In this document: positions 31,021 to 39,986 of the stretch, in pieces
Layout of the letters: each line of letters begins with the position of its first letter
How positions within the stretch are numbered: position 1 is the stretch's first letter
NCBI GenBank assembly: GCA_028284145.1
Contig: JANQSH010000004.1
Location: 1-59,102, forward strand
Source of the DNA: Planctomycetaceae bacterium
GTDB taxonomy: Bacteria > Planctomycetota > Planctomycetia > Planctomycetales > Planctomycetaceae
Direction of reading: 5' to 3'
Length of the DNA: 59,102 nucleotides
The notes under the pieces: model-generated
Database searches by the model: none
What the model was told of the DNA's origin: nothing
What the model saw: the letters and a program-made list of their open reading frames with translations, nothing else
Position numbers and translations under genes: made by a program

Positions 31021-32637
31021 GTGGCAAAACAATTGCTTTTTGAAGATCGGGCCCGCATCAAGTTGCAGCGTGGGATTGACACACTCGCCAATGCGGTTGC
31101 CGTAACGATGGGACCGACCGGTCGCAATGTGATTATTGACAAGAGCTTCGGCAACCCCGTTGTCACCAAGGATGGCGTGACCGTCAGCAAGGAGGTCGAA
31201 CTCGAAGACCCCTACGAACACATGGGGGCCAAACTGGTTAACGAAGTCGCATCCAAAACCAGCGACGTTGCCGGTGATGGCACAACAACGGCAACCGTTC
31301 TCGCACGGGCCATTTACGAAGAAGGCCTGCGCGGGATCACAATGGGTGCCAACCCAACGGTCGTCCGTCGTGGCATCGACAAAGCGGTCGAAGCGGCTGT
31401 GGAATACATTGCCAACCTTGCGAAACCGGTTTCCAGCAAAGAAGAGATTGCCCAGGTTGGCGCGATTTCCGCCAACAACGACATGTCGGTCGGCCAGATG
31501 ATCGCCGACGCGATGGAAAAAGTTGGTCGCGATGGTGTGATGACGGTCGAGGAAGGGAAGACGAGTGAAACGACACTCGAATTTGCCGATGGTATGCAGT
31601 TCGATAAAGGCTACATCTCGCCTTACTTCGTAACCAATGCCGAGGAACTCAAATGTGAGTTGGAAGATTGTCTGATCCTGATTCATGAAAAGAAAATCTC
31701 CAATCTGCGGGACCTTGTGCCGATTTTGGAAAAAGTCTCGCAGGCTGGTAAACCGCTGCTGATTATCGCCGAAGATATCGAAGGCGAAGCATTGACAGCG
31801 TTAGTCGTCAACAAACTGCGTGGCATCCTGAATGTCGCCGCAGTGAAGGCTCCCGGTTTTGGTGATCGCCGCAAGGCAATGCTGGGTGATATCGCCACGC
31901 TGACCGGTGGCACAATGCTCTCAGAAGATCTCGGCATCAAGCTGGAAAGTATCGAGTTAAACCATCTTGGGACGGCCAGGAAGGTTGAAGTGACGAAAGA
32001 CTCGTGCACGATCGTGGAAGGCGGTGGTGATGATGACGCCATCCAGCAGCGTGTGGCACAGATTCGCGCTCACATCGAAAAGACCGACAGCGAATATGAT
32101 CGGGAAAAATTCCAGGAACGTCTGGCGAAAATCACTGGTGGTGTCGCCATTATTTCTGTTGGTGCCGCAACCGAAGCCGAAATGAAGCAGACTAAAGCCC
32201 GCATGGAAGACGCGTTGCATGCCACTCGTGCAGCGGTCGAAGAAGGCATTCTGCCCGGTGGTGGCGTTGCTCTGCTGCGTGCGATTGAAGCAGTGGAAGG
32301 TGTTAAAGGCAAGGGTGACGAAAAGATCGGCGTACAGATTGTGCGGCGAGCCCTGGAGGCTCCGATTCGTCAGATCGCGGAAAACGGCGGCAAAGATGGT
32401 TCGGTGATTGCTGACGAAGTTCGACAGCAGAAAGCCAACATTGGGTTTGATGGCAATTCGGGTGAATATGTCGACATGTACGAAGCCGGTATTATTGATC
32501 CGGCCAAAGTCGTGAAGACAGCACTGGCTAACGCAGCTTCGATTGCCGGCCTGATGTTGACCACTCAGGTCCTCGTAACAGGTACTGAAAGTGCCGATGG
32601 CAAGGAACATGGTAATGTCGAAGGTGCCGTTCGCTAG
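31021..32637 (+). CDS. groEL: Chaperonin GroEL, copy 2 (no GGM tail)
   Basis: 538 residues from the GTG at 31021, which has GAGGAG nine bases upstream; the ATG at 30964 would add a non-conserved stretch. Motifs: [67 protein letters not shown] and [18 protein letters not shown]. It ends in [21 protein letters not shown] with neither GGM repeats nor His cluster. Divergence from copy 1 and the tail difference suggest specialised clients. Copies are collinear and full length. Confidence 0.95.
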   Translation: MAKQLLFEDRARIKLQRGIDTLANAVAVTMGPTGRNVIIDKSFGNPVVTKDGVTVSKEVELEDPYEHMGAKLVNEVASKTSDVAGDGTTTATVLARAIYEEGLRGITMGANPTVVRRGIDKAVEAAVEYIANLAKPVSSKEEIAQVGAISANNDMSVGQMIADAMEKVGRDGVMTVEEGKTSETTLEFADGMQFDKGYISPYFVTNAEELKCELEDCLILIHEKKISNLRDLVPILEKVSQAGKPLLIIAEDIEGEALTALVVNKLRGILNVAAVKAPGFGDRRKAMLGDIATLTGGTMLSEDLGIKLESIELNHLGTARKVEVTKDSCTIVEGGGDDDAIQQRVAQIRAHIEKTDSEYDREKFQERLAKITGGVAIISVGAATEAEMKQTKARMEDALHATRAAVEEGILPGGGVALLRAIEAVEGVKGKGDEKIGVQIVRRALEAPIRQIAENGGKDGSVIADEVRQQKANIGFDGNSGEYVDMYEAGIIDPAKVVKTALANAASIAGLMLTTQVLVTGTESADGKEHGNVEGAVR

Positions 32638-32935
32638 CGTGAATGTCATGCTTTGATAATGCAGAGGATACGAAGCAACCCGGGCCACCCGTCAAACGGT
32701 GGCTCGTTTCGTGTCGGGATGAATGGTGTTTCAGCTTGTGTGGCAAAACCGTAAGTAACATTATTCCGACGGACTTTTCTCTGTGGCGGCTTGAGCCTCG
32801 CTTGAAACTGTTACAGCAGTGTGAAAGCCGTTACAGTTCAATGTGACTTGCAATAAACGACGTTTTTTTGGGTTTCGCGCGACAATTGGACGATGGATGT
32901 CTAATGGCATCGTACGGGCAGCGGGCTAAAGGAAG
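32638..32935. other. Intergenic between groEL2 and dnaJ
   Basis: About 300 bp. Contains the possible terminator at 32682-32712; the rest has no recognised feature. Confidence 0.5.
32682..32712 (+). terminator. Possible terminator after groEL2
   Basis: GGGCCACCCGT, loop CAA, ACGGTGGCTC (one bulge, one G:U), then GTTTCG. The T-run is weak, so termination may be partial or need Rho. Confidence 0.4.
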
Positions 32936-34069
32936 ATGATGGCATCCACACGCGACTATTACGAGGTGCTGGGCGTGCCTCGGGATGCCACTCCCGAGCA
33001 GATTAAAAAGGCCTACAAAAAACTGGCGCTGGCCAATCATCCGGATCGCAACCCCGGTAATGCCGAGGCGACCGAGCGTTTCAAGGAAGCAGCCGAAGCG
33101 TTTGAAGTCCTCAATGATACCCGGAAACGGGCCCGGTACGATCAATACGGACACGCGGGCGTGCAGGGCAATGGTGGAGGGGCCGGCTTCCACGATGTCA
33201 ATGATATCTTTGAAGCCTTCGGTGGGATGTTCGGCGACCTCTTCGGCGGCGGACAATCTTCGCGCGGCCGCACACGGCGGGGCGATCATCTTCAGGTTTC
33301 GGTGACGATCGATCTGCTTGAGGCGGCCAACGGTTGCACGCGCGAAATCGAGTTCAGCCGCAACGAGGTTTGTGACGAATGTGATGGTTCCGGTGCAAAA
33401 CCAGGGACAGCACCGGAAAACTGCGACTACTGCGGCGGTCATGGCCAGGTTGTGCAATCGCAGGGGTTCTTTCGCGTGCAGACAACCTGTCCCGCTTGTC
33501 GAGGCAAAGGGACAACCATTCGCGACAAATGCGGAACCTGCCGCGGAACCGGTCGCGAAAAGAAGAAGCACAAACAGAACGTCAGAATCCCCGCTGGTGT
33601 CGACACGGGCAACCAACTCTGCATTCGAGGGGAAGGGGAACCAGGCATCGGACCCAATGGTCAGGCTGGTGGACCGCGCGGCGATTTATATGTCGACATC
33701 CGCGTGAAAAAACACCCGTTGTTTGAACGCGAAGGAACCGAACTCTTTGTCAACATTCCAATTACATACACCCAGGCCGTGCTGGGGGCGAATATCGAAG
33801 TTCCACAGTTGGAAGGTCGGCACGATCTGAACATTCCCGCCGGGACGCAATCGGGCGAAATCTTTCGACTGCGTGGCCAGGGTTTGCCCGATCCTCATGG
33901 CGGACGCAAGGGCGATTTGCATGTGGTCGTCGCGCTGGAAGTGCCGAAGAAGGTCGACTCCGAACAGGAGGAACTGCTGCGGAAGTTAGCCGAACATGAA
34001 AAGATCAATGTCAGCCCGCACCGCAAATCCTTTTTTGAGACATTGAAAGATTACTTCACCGACGACTGA
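32936..34069 (+). CDS. dnaJ: Chaperone DnaJ (Hsp40)
   Basis: 377 residues. Delivers clients to DnaK and stimulates its ATPase through the J domain (1-75): [35 protein letters not shown] with the HPD triad. A Gly/Phe region ([27 protein letters not shown]) follows. The zinc-binding core has four CxxCxGxG repeats: [24 protein letters not shown] and CGTCRGTG. The C-terminal substrate domain has [20 protein letters not shown] and [21 protein letters not shown]. Next to grpE (59-bp gap); dnaK is not in this window. Confidence 0.96.
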   Translation: MMASTRDYYEVLGVPRDATPEQIKKAYKKLALANHPDRNPGNAEATERFKEAAEAFEVLNDTRKRARYDQYGHAGVQGNGGGAGFHDVNDIFEAFGGMFGDLFGGGQSSRGRTRRGDHLQVSVTIDLLEAANGCTREIEFSRNEVCDECDGSGAKPGTAPENCDYCGGHGQVVQSQGFFRVQTTCPACRGKGTTIRDKCGTCRGTGREKKKHKQNVRIPAGVDTGNQLCIRGEGEPGIGPNGQAGGPRGDLYVDIRVKKHPLFEREGTELFVNIPITYTQAVLGANIEVPQLEGRHDLNIPAGTQSGEIFRLRGQGLPDPHGGRKGDLHVVVALEVPKKVDSEQEELLRKLAEHEKINVSPHRKSFFETLKDYFTDD

Positions 34070-34128
34070 TTGCCTGGCCGCAATTACGTCAGACATTTTC
34101 ACAAAACCTGAATGAGCCAGTTGAAGCA

Positions 34129-34731
34129 ATGAGTTCATCGGACATCGAACACGAGCAAAATAACGTCACGGATAAGTCGGCAGAGTCTGGCTCAGCCGCC
34201 AGCGCTGAAGAAAGCGCAGAGAGTTCCCTGGATGAAACGGGCGAGCTGACGGTGGAAGAGCAGCTTAAGCAGGCGTTCAAGGAACGTGACGAGCATTTCG
34301 ATAAACTGCTGCGTACACAGGCGGATTTGGAGAACTATCGTCGCCGCATACAGAAAGATCTGGAGGAAGCACGGAAATACCAGGCGTTGGGTTTGGCGCG
34401 GGACCTGCTGCCGGGGTTGGACAATCTTTCCCGAGCTGTCGAAGCCGCGGCCAATTCCGATAAAATCGATGACCTTGTGACCGGGGTCAAAATGGTGTTG
34501 TCTCAACTGGAAGGGATCCTGGCAAGCCATGCGGTGCAACCGATTTCTGCTGTTGGAGAAAGTTTCGATCCCAATTTTCACGAGGCGATTCAACAGGTCT
34601 CTTCTGAGGACCATCCGCCCATGACAATCCTGCAGGAAGTCGAAAAGGGTTACCAGCTTCATGATCGGGTTGTACGTCCTTCCAAGGTCATCGTTTCAAG
34701 CGGCCCGGCCACTCAGAGTAAAGAAGAGTAG
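34129..34731 (+). CDS. grpE: Nucleotide exchange factor GrpE
   Basis: 200 residues. Releases ADP from DnaK as an elongated dimer. An acidic, Ser/Glu-rich N-terminus (1-45), then the long coiled coil (LKQAFKERDEHFDKLLRTQADLENYRRRIQKDLEEARKYQALGLARDLLPGLDNLSRAV) and the C-terminal beta domain (FDPNFHEAIQQV, GYQLHDRVVRPSKVIVS). Collinear with dnaJ, 59 bases downstream, so probably one transcript. Confidence 0.95.
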   Translation: MSSSDIEHEQNNVTDKSAESGSAASAEESAESSLDETGELTVEEQLKQAFKERDEHFDKLLRTQADLENYRRRIQKDLEEARKYQALGLARDLLPGLDNLSRAVEAAANSDKIDDLVTGVKMVLSQLEGILASHAVQPISAVGESFDPNFHEAIQQVSSEDHPPMTILQEVEKGYQLHDRVVRPSKVIVSSGPATQSKEE

Positions 34732-34782
34732 CGATCATCATCATTGAACGACTTTTTCCCGTTGCGAAACGAGGAGTGAAGC

Positions 34783-35091
34783 ATGCCAACATACGACTAT
34801 CAATGCCGGAATTGTGACCACGAATGGGAACTCTTCCAATCAATCACGGCCAACCCGGTTCGCAAATGCCCCGAGTGTGGCAAACTGAAAGCAAAACGTG
34901 TGATTGGCCCTGGTGCGGGCATCATCTTCAAAGGTTCCGGATTCTATCAGACCGACTATCGCAGCGATTCGTATAAAAAGAGCGCTGCGGCTGACAAGAA
35001 ATCGCAGGACAGTTCCAGCAAGCCAGCGGAGTCGAAGAACAAATCGAAGTCGGAATCCAAGTCGACTTCGAGCCCTTCGAAATCGGACTGA
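34783..35091 (+). CDS. FmdB-type zinc ribbon protein
   Basis: 102 residues. N-terminal zinc ribbon with two Cys pairs (CRNC and CPEC; MPTYDYQCRNCDHEWELFQS) as in FmdB/RecO-regulatory ribbon proteins. An RVIGPGAGIIFKGSGFYQTDY segment follows and the C-terminus is a low-complexity Ser/Lys tail. Function unknown; proposed regulators by family. GAGG lies about nine bases upstream of the start. Same strand as grpE, 51 bases downstream, so it may belong to the chaperone transcript. Confidence 0.85.
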   Translation: MPTYDYQCRNCDHEWELFQSITANPVRKCPECGKLKAKRVIGPGAGIIFKGSGFYQTDYRSDSYKKSAAADKKSQDSSSKPAESKNKSKSESKSTSSPSKSD

Positions 35092-35103
35092 TCTATTCGG
35101 TCT

Positions 35104-35142
35104 TGGGTGTCATGCCTGCATCGCGCAGCTGGGCAAGCATGG
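35104..35142 (+). repeat. Mosaic module relative of 5806-5836
   Basis: GGGTGTCATGC, CTGCATCGCGCAGC, GGGCAAGCATGG. A similar string at 5806-5836 shares GGGTG.CATGC and GCATCGCGCAGC. CATGC/GCATG at the ends can form a hairpin. Confidence 0.6.
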
Positions 35143-35261
35143 CTGGTGATAAGCGAAAGGTAGAGGATTTCTCTCGCAAAGCCTGCAAAGAGTTTTGCAT
35201 TGCCTGGCAAATTGTTGATTTGATGATTGTGTCAGGTTTTTCCCAGGTGAAGTAAATTCCT

Positions 35262-35504
35262 ATGATCTATGGCTACGATGTCAAGACGTTGAACGAATTT
35301 GGCCTCAAAGAATTGCGCGAGATTTGTTTTTCGACAAGCCCTGCAACATTGCGTGAGCTTGCAGATTTTCTCACGAAATCAGCGGACGAGTTAGAGTCAG
35401 TAACAAATCCAAATTGGCACCGACACATTTCTTCGGAAATACGGCAACAACTTGGCTGTGACGTTGTCGTGGGAACAACTCCAGACTCACCAACTATCGC
35501 CTGA
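35262..35504 (+). CDS. Small protein of unknown function, Imm32-like resemblance
   Basis: 80 residues, cytoplasmic, no signal. The middle (FSTSPATLRELADFLTKSADELES) resembles the helix of small proteins such as Imm32-type immunity proteins, which are otherwise uncharacterised; the resemblance is weak. A weak AGGTGAAG ten bases upstream may be its ribosome binding site. No toxin gene is beside it. Lies between FmdB-type and yacG genes on the same strand. Confidence 0.5.
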   Translation: MIYGYDVKTLNEFGLKELREICFSTSPATLRELADFLTKSADELESVTNPNWHRHISSEIRQQLGCDVVVGTTPDSPTIA

Positions 35505-35593
35505 TCTCCTTTTGAAGTCCCGTGTGACCTGGTGACGAAAATGATAAAATGTTTCCCGATGATTCCGTTCACCTCGTTGATGACGTCAATGCT

Positions 35594-35809
35594 ATGATTC
35601 GCCCGCAAACCTGCCCGATCTGTGAGAAAGAGTTGGCCGCCGATGCCGGTCTGAACTCGCCGCTGTTTCCCTTCTGCAGTCAGCGTTGCAAAGATGTGGA
35701 TCTCTATCGCTGGGGTGAAGGCAAGTACCAGATCGTCGAACCGCTGAAGCCGGAACATTTGCAGAATCCCGACGTCGATTTGCCCGAGGAGCTGGAAGAA
35801 CTCTTGTGA
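35594..35809 (+). CDS. yacG: DNA gyrase inhibitor YacG (zinc-binding)
   Basis: 71 residues from the ATG at 35594 (MIRPQTCPICEKEL); a start 15 codons upstream is possible but not conserved. Zinc ligands in CPIC and CSQRC, with FCSQRCKDVDLYRWGEGKYQI, the family signature WxxGxY. YacG binds GyrB and blocks gyrase binding to DNA in E. coli. The acidic tail (DVDLPEELEELL) is typical. Preceded by a small unknown gene. Confidence 0.88.
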   Translation: MIRPQTCPICEKELAADAGLNSPLFPFCSQRCKDVDLYRWGEGKYQIVEPLKPEHLQNPDVDLPEELEELL

Positions 35810-35944
35810 TCTCGCCTGGTTCTCGCTACCGGATCAAATCTTGAAACCTGTGCGAATCGATTCAGGTTCGTCTCACGGGTGGACCAGGTTGCTCGTCAAC
35901 CTGAGGCCTGAGAGAGGCAGCGACGATCAAAGTTTGCCTGATGG

Positions 35945-35990
35945 AAAGAATCGGGCAGGATCGCCGCATTGCGCATTATGAAAAAACAGG
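35945..35990 (+). repeat. Mosaic intergenic repeat, AAAGAATC...GCATTGCGCAT module
   Basis: AAAGAATCGGGCAGGATC followed by GCCGCATTGCGCAT and GAAAAAACAGG. The same order, with an extra CAACAGGAT, occurs at 49320-49370. Confidence 0.75.
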
Positions 35991-36001
35991 GCGATGTAGT
36001 T

Positions 36002-36022
36002 CCGCGACGTTATACGTCGCGG
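36002..36022. other. Perfect 9-bp inverted repeat
   Basis: CCGCGACGT, TAT, ACGTCGCGG. Then GGTCGTGTCGTTCTTTAG; on the plus strand a short T-rich run follows about a dozen bases later, so it is a poor terminator candidate. Confidence 0.6.
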
Positions 36023-36057
36023 CTGGTCGTGTCGTTCTTTAGAGCGTGTTATGTTCT

Positions 36058-36157
36058 AGAGCGTATTACGCTCCTTCGTGGCGCGATGTGTGCCGTTTGG
36101 CCTGTAAATATAGACTCCCACGAGCGAAAACCGTCACACGAAAAGGTAAACTGCTCT
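36058..36157 (+). repeat. 100-bp element, copy 7 (with duplicated 5' hairpin at 36041)
   Basis: Full 100-bp copy preceded by a partial second 5' hairpin AGAGCGTGTTATGTTCT (36041-36057). TA flanks both ends (TCTAGAGC and GCTCTATA). It is 248 bp after yacG, in sense. Confidence 0.92.
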
Positions 36158-36186
36158 ATATCCGTCGCGAAATTGAAACGTCGTGA

Positions 36187-37113
36187 TCACTCTCCTTCGA
36201 TCCGTAATGCGGAAATCATCGTCGGACACCCTCGCGTGACAATCGTACAAAGCAGCGAACACCCCGATTGATGGATTGGTTGTTCACATGTCAGTACGCG
36301 CCGGCCATTCCAGAATAACAGCACCCGACTGCCGGTGGCGGCCAGTTTCAGTACGGCTGGCTGTCCATCCGGCAACGAAAACGTGTGTGCTTTTGTTTCA
36401 ATAATATGACGTTCCCCGTTGAATTTTTCAGAAACAACCACACGTTCGTTCTCGATCAGCACCGACATCATCGACCCGGTTTTCGGTGCGGTTAGCAGAA
36501 TCTCCAGGAAACCCGCTTCCGACTCGTGATTCAAACTCACCTCCAGGCTGAGCAGCCGGTACGTTCGTTGAAACGTTGTCCAGGCGAACAAACTGGCATC
36601 ACTGGCCATTCCTTCAACGGAGAATTCCCATCCGGATGACTTCCAATGCGATTCGTTCCAGGGGTTTTGCCAACTGGTTTCGGTTAGCTGTCTTGACGGC
36701 GATGTGATCAATGAAGGAAGTCGGGGGATGTCTGGTAGATCGCTCGATTTGACTGTTTTGGGATCTTCAGAACGAACTGCGGCCGTTCGCACGACTGTTT
36801 GCACGGGTTGGTTGCCCGTGGTTGAGGTATTGAGTGTCGGTTGGGTGGCAGGAAAAACGTTCGGTTCTTCTGTGTTCGTATCCAGTTCCAACATTGCGGA
36901 ATGGTTGCCATTGCTGCTTGCCCCATTGCTTTGGGGAACATTCTCACTTGCCGAGCGATCCCGTGCTGCAATCTGGTCTGCCACCTCCTGACGGGCTGCA
37001 TCTTTCTCGCGAATGTAGAGAAACACCGCGGCGGCGGCGATCACAAATGTAACCAGGATGACTTCCGTGAAAATGAGATATCCATTGTTTTTCTTCATCG
37101 TTGTTCGATCCAT
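36187..37113 (-). CDS. Membrane-anchored protein with LamG/3-keto-sugar-domain-like C-terminus
   Basis: 308 residues from the ATG at 37113 (37098 is an alternative). One membrane anchor (YLIFTEVILVTFVIAAAAVFLYI, about 12-35) is followed by a charged/Gln region with DAARQEVADQIAARD, a Ser/Thr/Asn-rich linker (60-130) and a beta-rich C-terminal domain (about 150-308; SGWEFSVEGMASDASLFAWTT and VVVSEKFNGERHIIETKAHTF). The latter resembles concanavalin-like sugar-binding or DUF1080 folds, but not firmly. The domain would face the periplasm. Function unknown. Upstream gene is the methyltransferase (37203-38438). Confidence 0.55.
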   Translation of the reverse strand: MDRTTMKKNNGYLIFTEVILVTFVIAAAAVFLYIREKDAARQEVADQIAARDRSASENVPQSNGASSNGNHSAMLELDTNTEEPNVFPATQPTLNTSTTGNQPVQTVVRTAAVRSEDPKTVKSSDLPDIPRLPSLITSPSRQLTETSWQNPWNESHWKSSGWEFSVEGMASDASLFAWTTFQRTYRLLSLEVSLNHESEAGFLEILLTAPKTGSMMSVLIENERVVVSEKFNGERHIIETKAHTFSLPDGQPAVLKLAATGSRVLLFWNGRRVLTCEQPIHQSGCSLLCTIVTRGCPTMISALRIEGE

Positions 37114-37202
37114 TGTCGCGTTTGAGTGATCGCAAAACGTTGCCTTCTTGCCGGTTCGCATTCTTCCGTGTCGGACATTCTGTGTGCAGAACCATGACAG
37201 GA

Positions 37203-38438
37203 TCATACTGTCGAAACGATTCGGTCGGGACCGATCCTGCCTAACCCGTAATGTTGTTTCAACTGTTGATACTGGCTTTCGGGTACTGGTATGACCGGCT
37301 GGCCCGAATCATTCGGTATGTTCGACATATCCCGCATGGCCCGAATCAGCACATTCTTGGCTGTGTGTTCCAAATCAATAAACTCAACCACCTGCGTCTG
37401 ATAGCCACATTGCCGTAACGCCTGTGCGCGCAAGGCATCCGTCAGCAAAGCGGCTGCCCGTTCGCGAAGTAGTCCAAATTCCAGCAGTCCTGCTTGCTCT
37501 TGTGATTCAAGCTGCGGGGCCAACTCATGCTGGCAACAAGGTACGGCGAGAATGACCGATGCATTCCATTTGACCGCTTGTGCGAGGGTGTCATCGGTCG
37601 CAGTATCACAGGCATGCAGTGATACCGCCAGATCGACGTTTCCCGTCGGCGTATGATCGGAAATATGACCGGTTTGAAATTGCAGGTCTTTGTAACCGAG
37701 TCGATTGACGACCTCGTTGCATTGACGCACGACATCTTCATTACGATCCAGACCCTGAATCAAAACCTCCCGGTGCCGCAATTCGACGAACAAATGCCGC
37801 AAGGCAAACGTGAGGTAACTTTTCCCACAGCCGAAATCGACAACCCGAATCAGTCGATCCTCAGGCAGGTACCCCACAACATCATCGATCAGCTCCAGGA
37901 ACCGATTGATCTGCCGAAATTTGCGATACATCGTCGGCTTGACGCTGCCCGCAGGTGTCATCACGCCAATCGCTTCCAGGAACGGACAAGGCATGCCATC
38001 GGGAATCAGATACGCACGTTGGCGGTTATGGTCCAGGGATGTGCGTTGTTTTGTGGGTGGTTTCCGTTTCGAGCGGATACGGCCATCTGGCTTTTCGCGA
38101 AAGACGAAATCCGCTTCTGGAGTGTAGAGGTGGCAGTCGCGGTATTCGCGCGGAAAGAGTTTCTGAACACGGATGACCGCTTCTTCACAAGCCAGGTTGT
38201 CGTGCGTTTCCTGCCGGGAAAGATGATTGGTGAATTGCAGAACTGGCGTACCCTGAATTTCCACCGGTCGGGCCGTGATCTTTCGAGGTTGGGCTTCACT
38301 CTTTTTGCGCGGATTGCTCAACACCAGCAACAGGCAATCCTGTCGGGTGATGGCTTCGTCGATCGTATTGAGTTGGAGCACCATGTTTGAGTCGGTTTCA
38401 AAACTGGTTGCTGGCAGGAATTCACTGACAATTGTCAT
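37203..38438 (-). CDS. SAM-dependent methyltransferase (METTL25/RRNAD1-like)
   Basis: 411 residues from the ATG at 38438. C-terminal class I methyltransferase: VVDFGCGKSYLTFALRHL (SAM glycine motif, near 215-230), VLIQGLDRNEDVV, FQTGHISDHTPTGNVDLAVSLHACDTATDDTL and VILAVPCCQHELAPQ. This CCQ ending and SLHACD motif fit the METTL25/Methyltransf_32 group, whose members include a eukaryotic ribosomal-protein methyltransferase. The N-terminal 180 residues are variable and basic. Substrate in bacteria is unknown. Single gene, minus strand. Confidence 0.8.
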   Translation of the reverse strand: MTIVSEFLPATSFETDSNMVLQLNTIDEAITRQDCLLLVLSNPRKKSEAQPRKITARPVEIQGTPVLQFTNHLSRQETHDNLACEEAVIRVQKLFPREYRDCHLYTPEADFVFREKPDGRIRSKRKPPTKQRTSLDHNRQRAYLIPDGMPCPFLEAIGVMTPAGSVKPTMYRKFRQINRFLELIDDVVGYLPEDRLIRVVDFGCGKSYLTFALRHLFVELRHREVLIQGLDRNEDVVRQCNEVVNRLGYKDLQFQTGHISDHTPTGNVDLAVSLHACDTATDDTLAQAVKWNASVILAVPCCQHELAPQLESQEQAGLLEFGLLRERAAALLTDALRAQALRQCGYQTQVVEFIDLEHTAKNVLIRAMRDMSNIPNDSGQPVIPVPESQYQQLKQHYGLGRIGPDRIVSTV

Positions 38439-38589
38439 AGTGAATTCACTGTACCCAGAAGTTTTGAAGTGTCCTGGGGGGTTATTTCAGACCGGGGCCA
38501 TTTTCACTCGATGTCATGTCGGTGGGGTGTTGCAGCGATAACAGTCTCAAACCGGTAACGGAAGTCTGGACTGCGATAAGACGGCTTCC

Positions 38590-38689
38590 AGGGCAGTTTA
38601 CCTTTTCGTGTGACGGTTTTCGCTCGTGGGAGTCTGCGTTTGAAGATCAAAAGACGATTTTCTCGCCACAGAAGAGCGTAATACGCTCT
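38590..38689 (-). repeat. 100-bp element, copy 8
   Basis: 100 bp on the minus strand, 85 bases after the stop of the 38775-39422 gene, same sense. 5' AGAGCGTATTACGCTCT intact, 3' end GCCCT. Confidence 0.92.
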
Positions 38690-38774
38690 ATTGTATCCGG
38701 AAATCACCCGATAATCATGCGTTCGTTGTCAAATCGCGAATACGATGAACGTAACGGAAGGCTTTCGTTGTGTC

Positions 38775-39422
38775 TCACGGCTGCAGGTGCAACCAATCAG
38801 GATGACGAAACAGCCACCCTGCTCTTTCCAATCCTCCTGTCTTGTCGTTTTCAGCGGCAAATTTGAGCGTCCGGCCCGAGGTCCTTTCGATCACCCATGA
38901 ATGACGTCGGTATGACAGTTGATGGATTTCGGACTGTGGCACAAACAACGTGCCGATTCGGTGACGGAGATAGACGTGCAATTCATCCCGATCACCCGGC
39001 GCGAGATACTTGGGCGTTGGAATACGCACTTCACCTCGTTCGTACCGCTTGTTGCTGACGAAGAGTTTGATGAACATCAACGGTGCCCAGACCAGCGACG
39101 CAAGTGCCCACAGCAGGGTGGCTCCGGGGGATTTGCGTTCCACCCAGCCGGGGTAGTGTTCGTCGTGATGTGGAAGAAACAACAGGCCCCGCGTGGTGAC
39201 GTACATCATTCCTGGCTGGGGTAGCCCTTTTCGCCTCAAACGAAACTCTCCCAGCCGGGGCGAACCATCAATGATTGGCGCAAGTTCGCCCAGTACATCC
39301 CGCAGTGGATCGGCCTGCCTGTCGACAGTACCCTCCACTAGTACGGAGTTGCAGTGCGGACAATTCCCAATATCGGGTAGAACCCAATCGAGGCATTCCT
39401 CACATAGCCGATACGTTTTCAT
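38775..39422 (-). CDS. Zinc-ribbon protein of unknown function with internal hydrophobic segment
   Basis: 215 residues from the ATG at 39422 (MKTYRLCEECLDWVLP); a TTG ten codons upstream is the alternative. Two Cys pairs (CEEC and CPHC) at the N-terminus form a zinc ribbon (CLDWVLPDIGNCPHCNS). A middle segment YVTTRGLLFLPHHDEHYPGW resembles PH-like domains, followed by a membrane segment (ALASLVWAPLMFIKLFV). The C-terminus (RTSGRTLKFAAEN) is basic. No family assigned; I have seen similar layouts only in planctomycete hypothetical proteins. Confidence 0.55.
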   Translation of the reverse strand: MKTYRLCEECLDWVLPDIGNCPHCNSVLVEGTVDRQADPLRDVLGELAPIIDGSPRLGEFRLRRKGLPQPGMMYVTTRGLLFLPHHDEHYPGWVERKSPGATLLWALASLVWAPLMFIKLFVSNKRYERGEVRIPTPKYLAPGDRDELHVYLRHRIGTLFVPQSEIHQLSYRRHSWVIERTSGRTLKFAAENDKTGGLERAGWLFRHPDWLHLQP

Positions 39423-39558
39423 TCTGTCCGAGGCCTGCTGTGAATCAGCCAAATTGATACAATGTAGGACTCAACATCATTTTATTCCGAGTTGTGTTGG
39501 AACCGAACCCGGTACAATCAGACCACGGTATAATGCGGATTTGCAGACAGGCAAACCA

Positions 39559-39747
39559 ATGGCAGCGAAATTGAACAAAAAGCAGAAGAAACAGATTGAC
39601 GCGGCACGGAAGAAAATCCAGTCGTTGCGGCAGAAACTGGCCGGGGCAAAACAGCAGATGGACGATCCGGCTGATGTTGAACACCTGGAAAGTGAGATCC
39701 GCACGCAGGAAGAGAAAATTGAGAAGATCAACGCAAGCGCAGGATGA
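39559..39747 (+). CDS. Small coiled-coil protein
   Basis: 62 residues from the ATG at 39559. Almost entirely charged helix: MAAKLNKKQKKQIDAARKKI, then QSLRQKLAGAKQQMDDPADVEHLESEIRTQEEKIEKIN. Strong heptad periodicity, basic N-terminus and acidic C-terminus. Function unknown; the Lys-rich start could suggest nucleic acid contact. Many planctomycete genomes carry similar short proteins. No RBS of note. Confidence 0.55.
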   Translation: MAAKLNKKQKKQIDAARKKIQSLRQKLAGAKQQMDDPADVEHLESEIRTQEEKIEKINASAG

Positions 39748-39830
39748 TTGTGTTACTCACAATTTTCGCATTTTGCTCATTTCGGCTGCAACAGCCATTG
39801 CAGGAATTTGATATTGACCAGGTTGAGTCA

Positions 39831-39863
39831 GACGTGCAGGTCTGGCTGCTGAAGGCACAAGCG
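39831..39863 (+). repeat. 33-bp motif shared with 58908-58940
   Basis: GACGTGCAGGTCTGGCTGCT and AAGGCACAAGCG; 29 of 33 positions match 58908-58940. Both occur after a coding gene and 60-80 bp before a 100-bp element. Confidence 0.7.
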
Positions 39864-39942
39864 GCATGTGAATCAGGCTGTCAATCGTCAAAACGATGTT
39901 CCGTCATTTCCATGCAGTGTCTTTCACCTGGGGGAAACCGAG

Positions 39943-39975
39943 TTCATCGCGGCACAGAAGAGCATGATACGCTCT
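39943..39975 (-). repeat. 100-bp element, fragment (5' end only)
   Basis: About 33 bp of the 5' end: hairpin AGAGCGTATCATGCTCT and TGTGCCGCGATGAA. The rest is lost. It sits upstream of the Tsr3-like gene in opposite orientation. Confidence 0.75.
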
Positions 39976-39986
39976 AAAGACAGATC

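Larger units (their letters stand above)
35810..36186. other. Repeat-dense convergent intergenic region
   Basis: Holds in order: an ACCAGGTTGCTCGTCAACCTGAG hairpin module (35883-35905), the CAGGATC...CGCATTGCGCAT module (35945-35990), a perfect 9-bp hairpin (36002-36022) and a 100-bp element. No gene. Confidence 0.7.
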
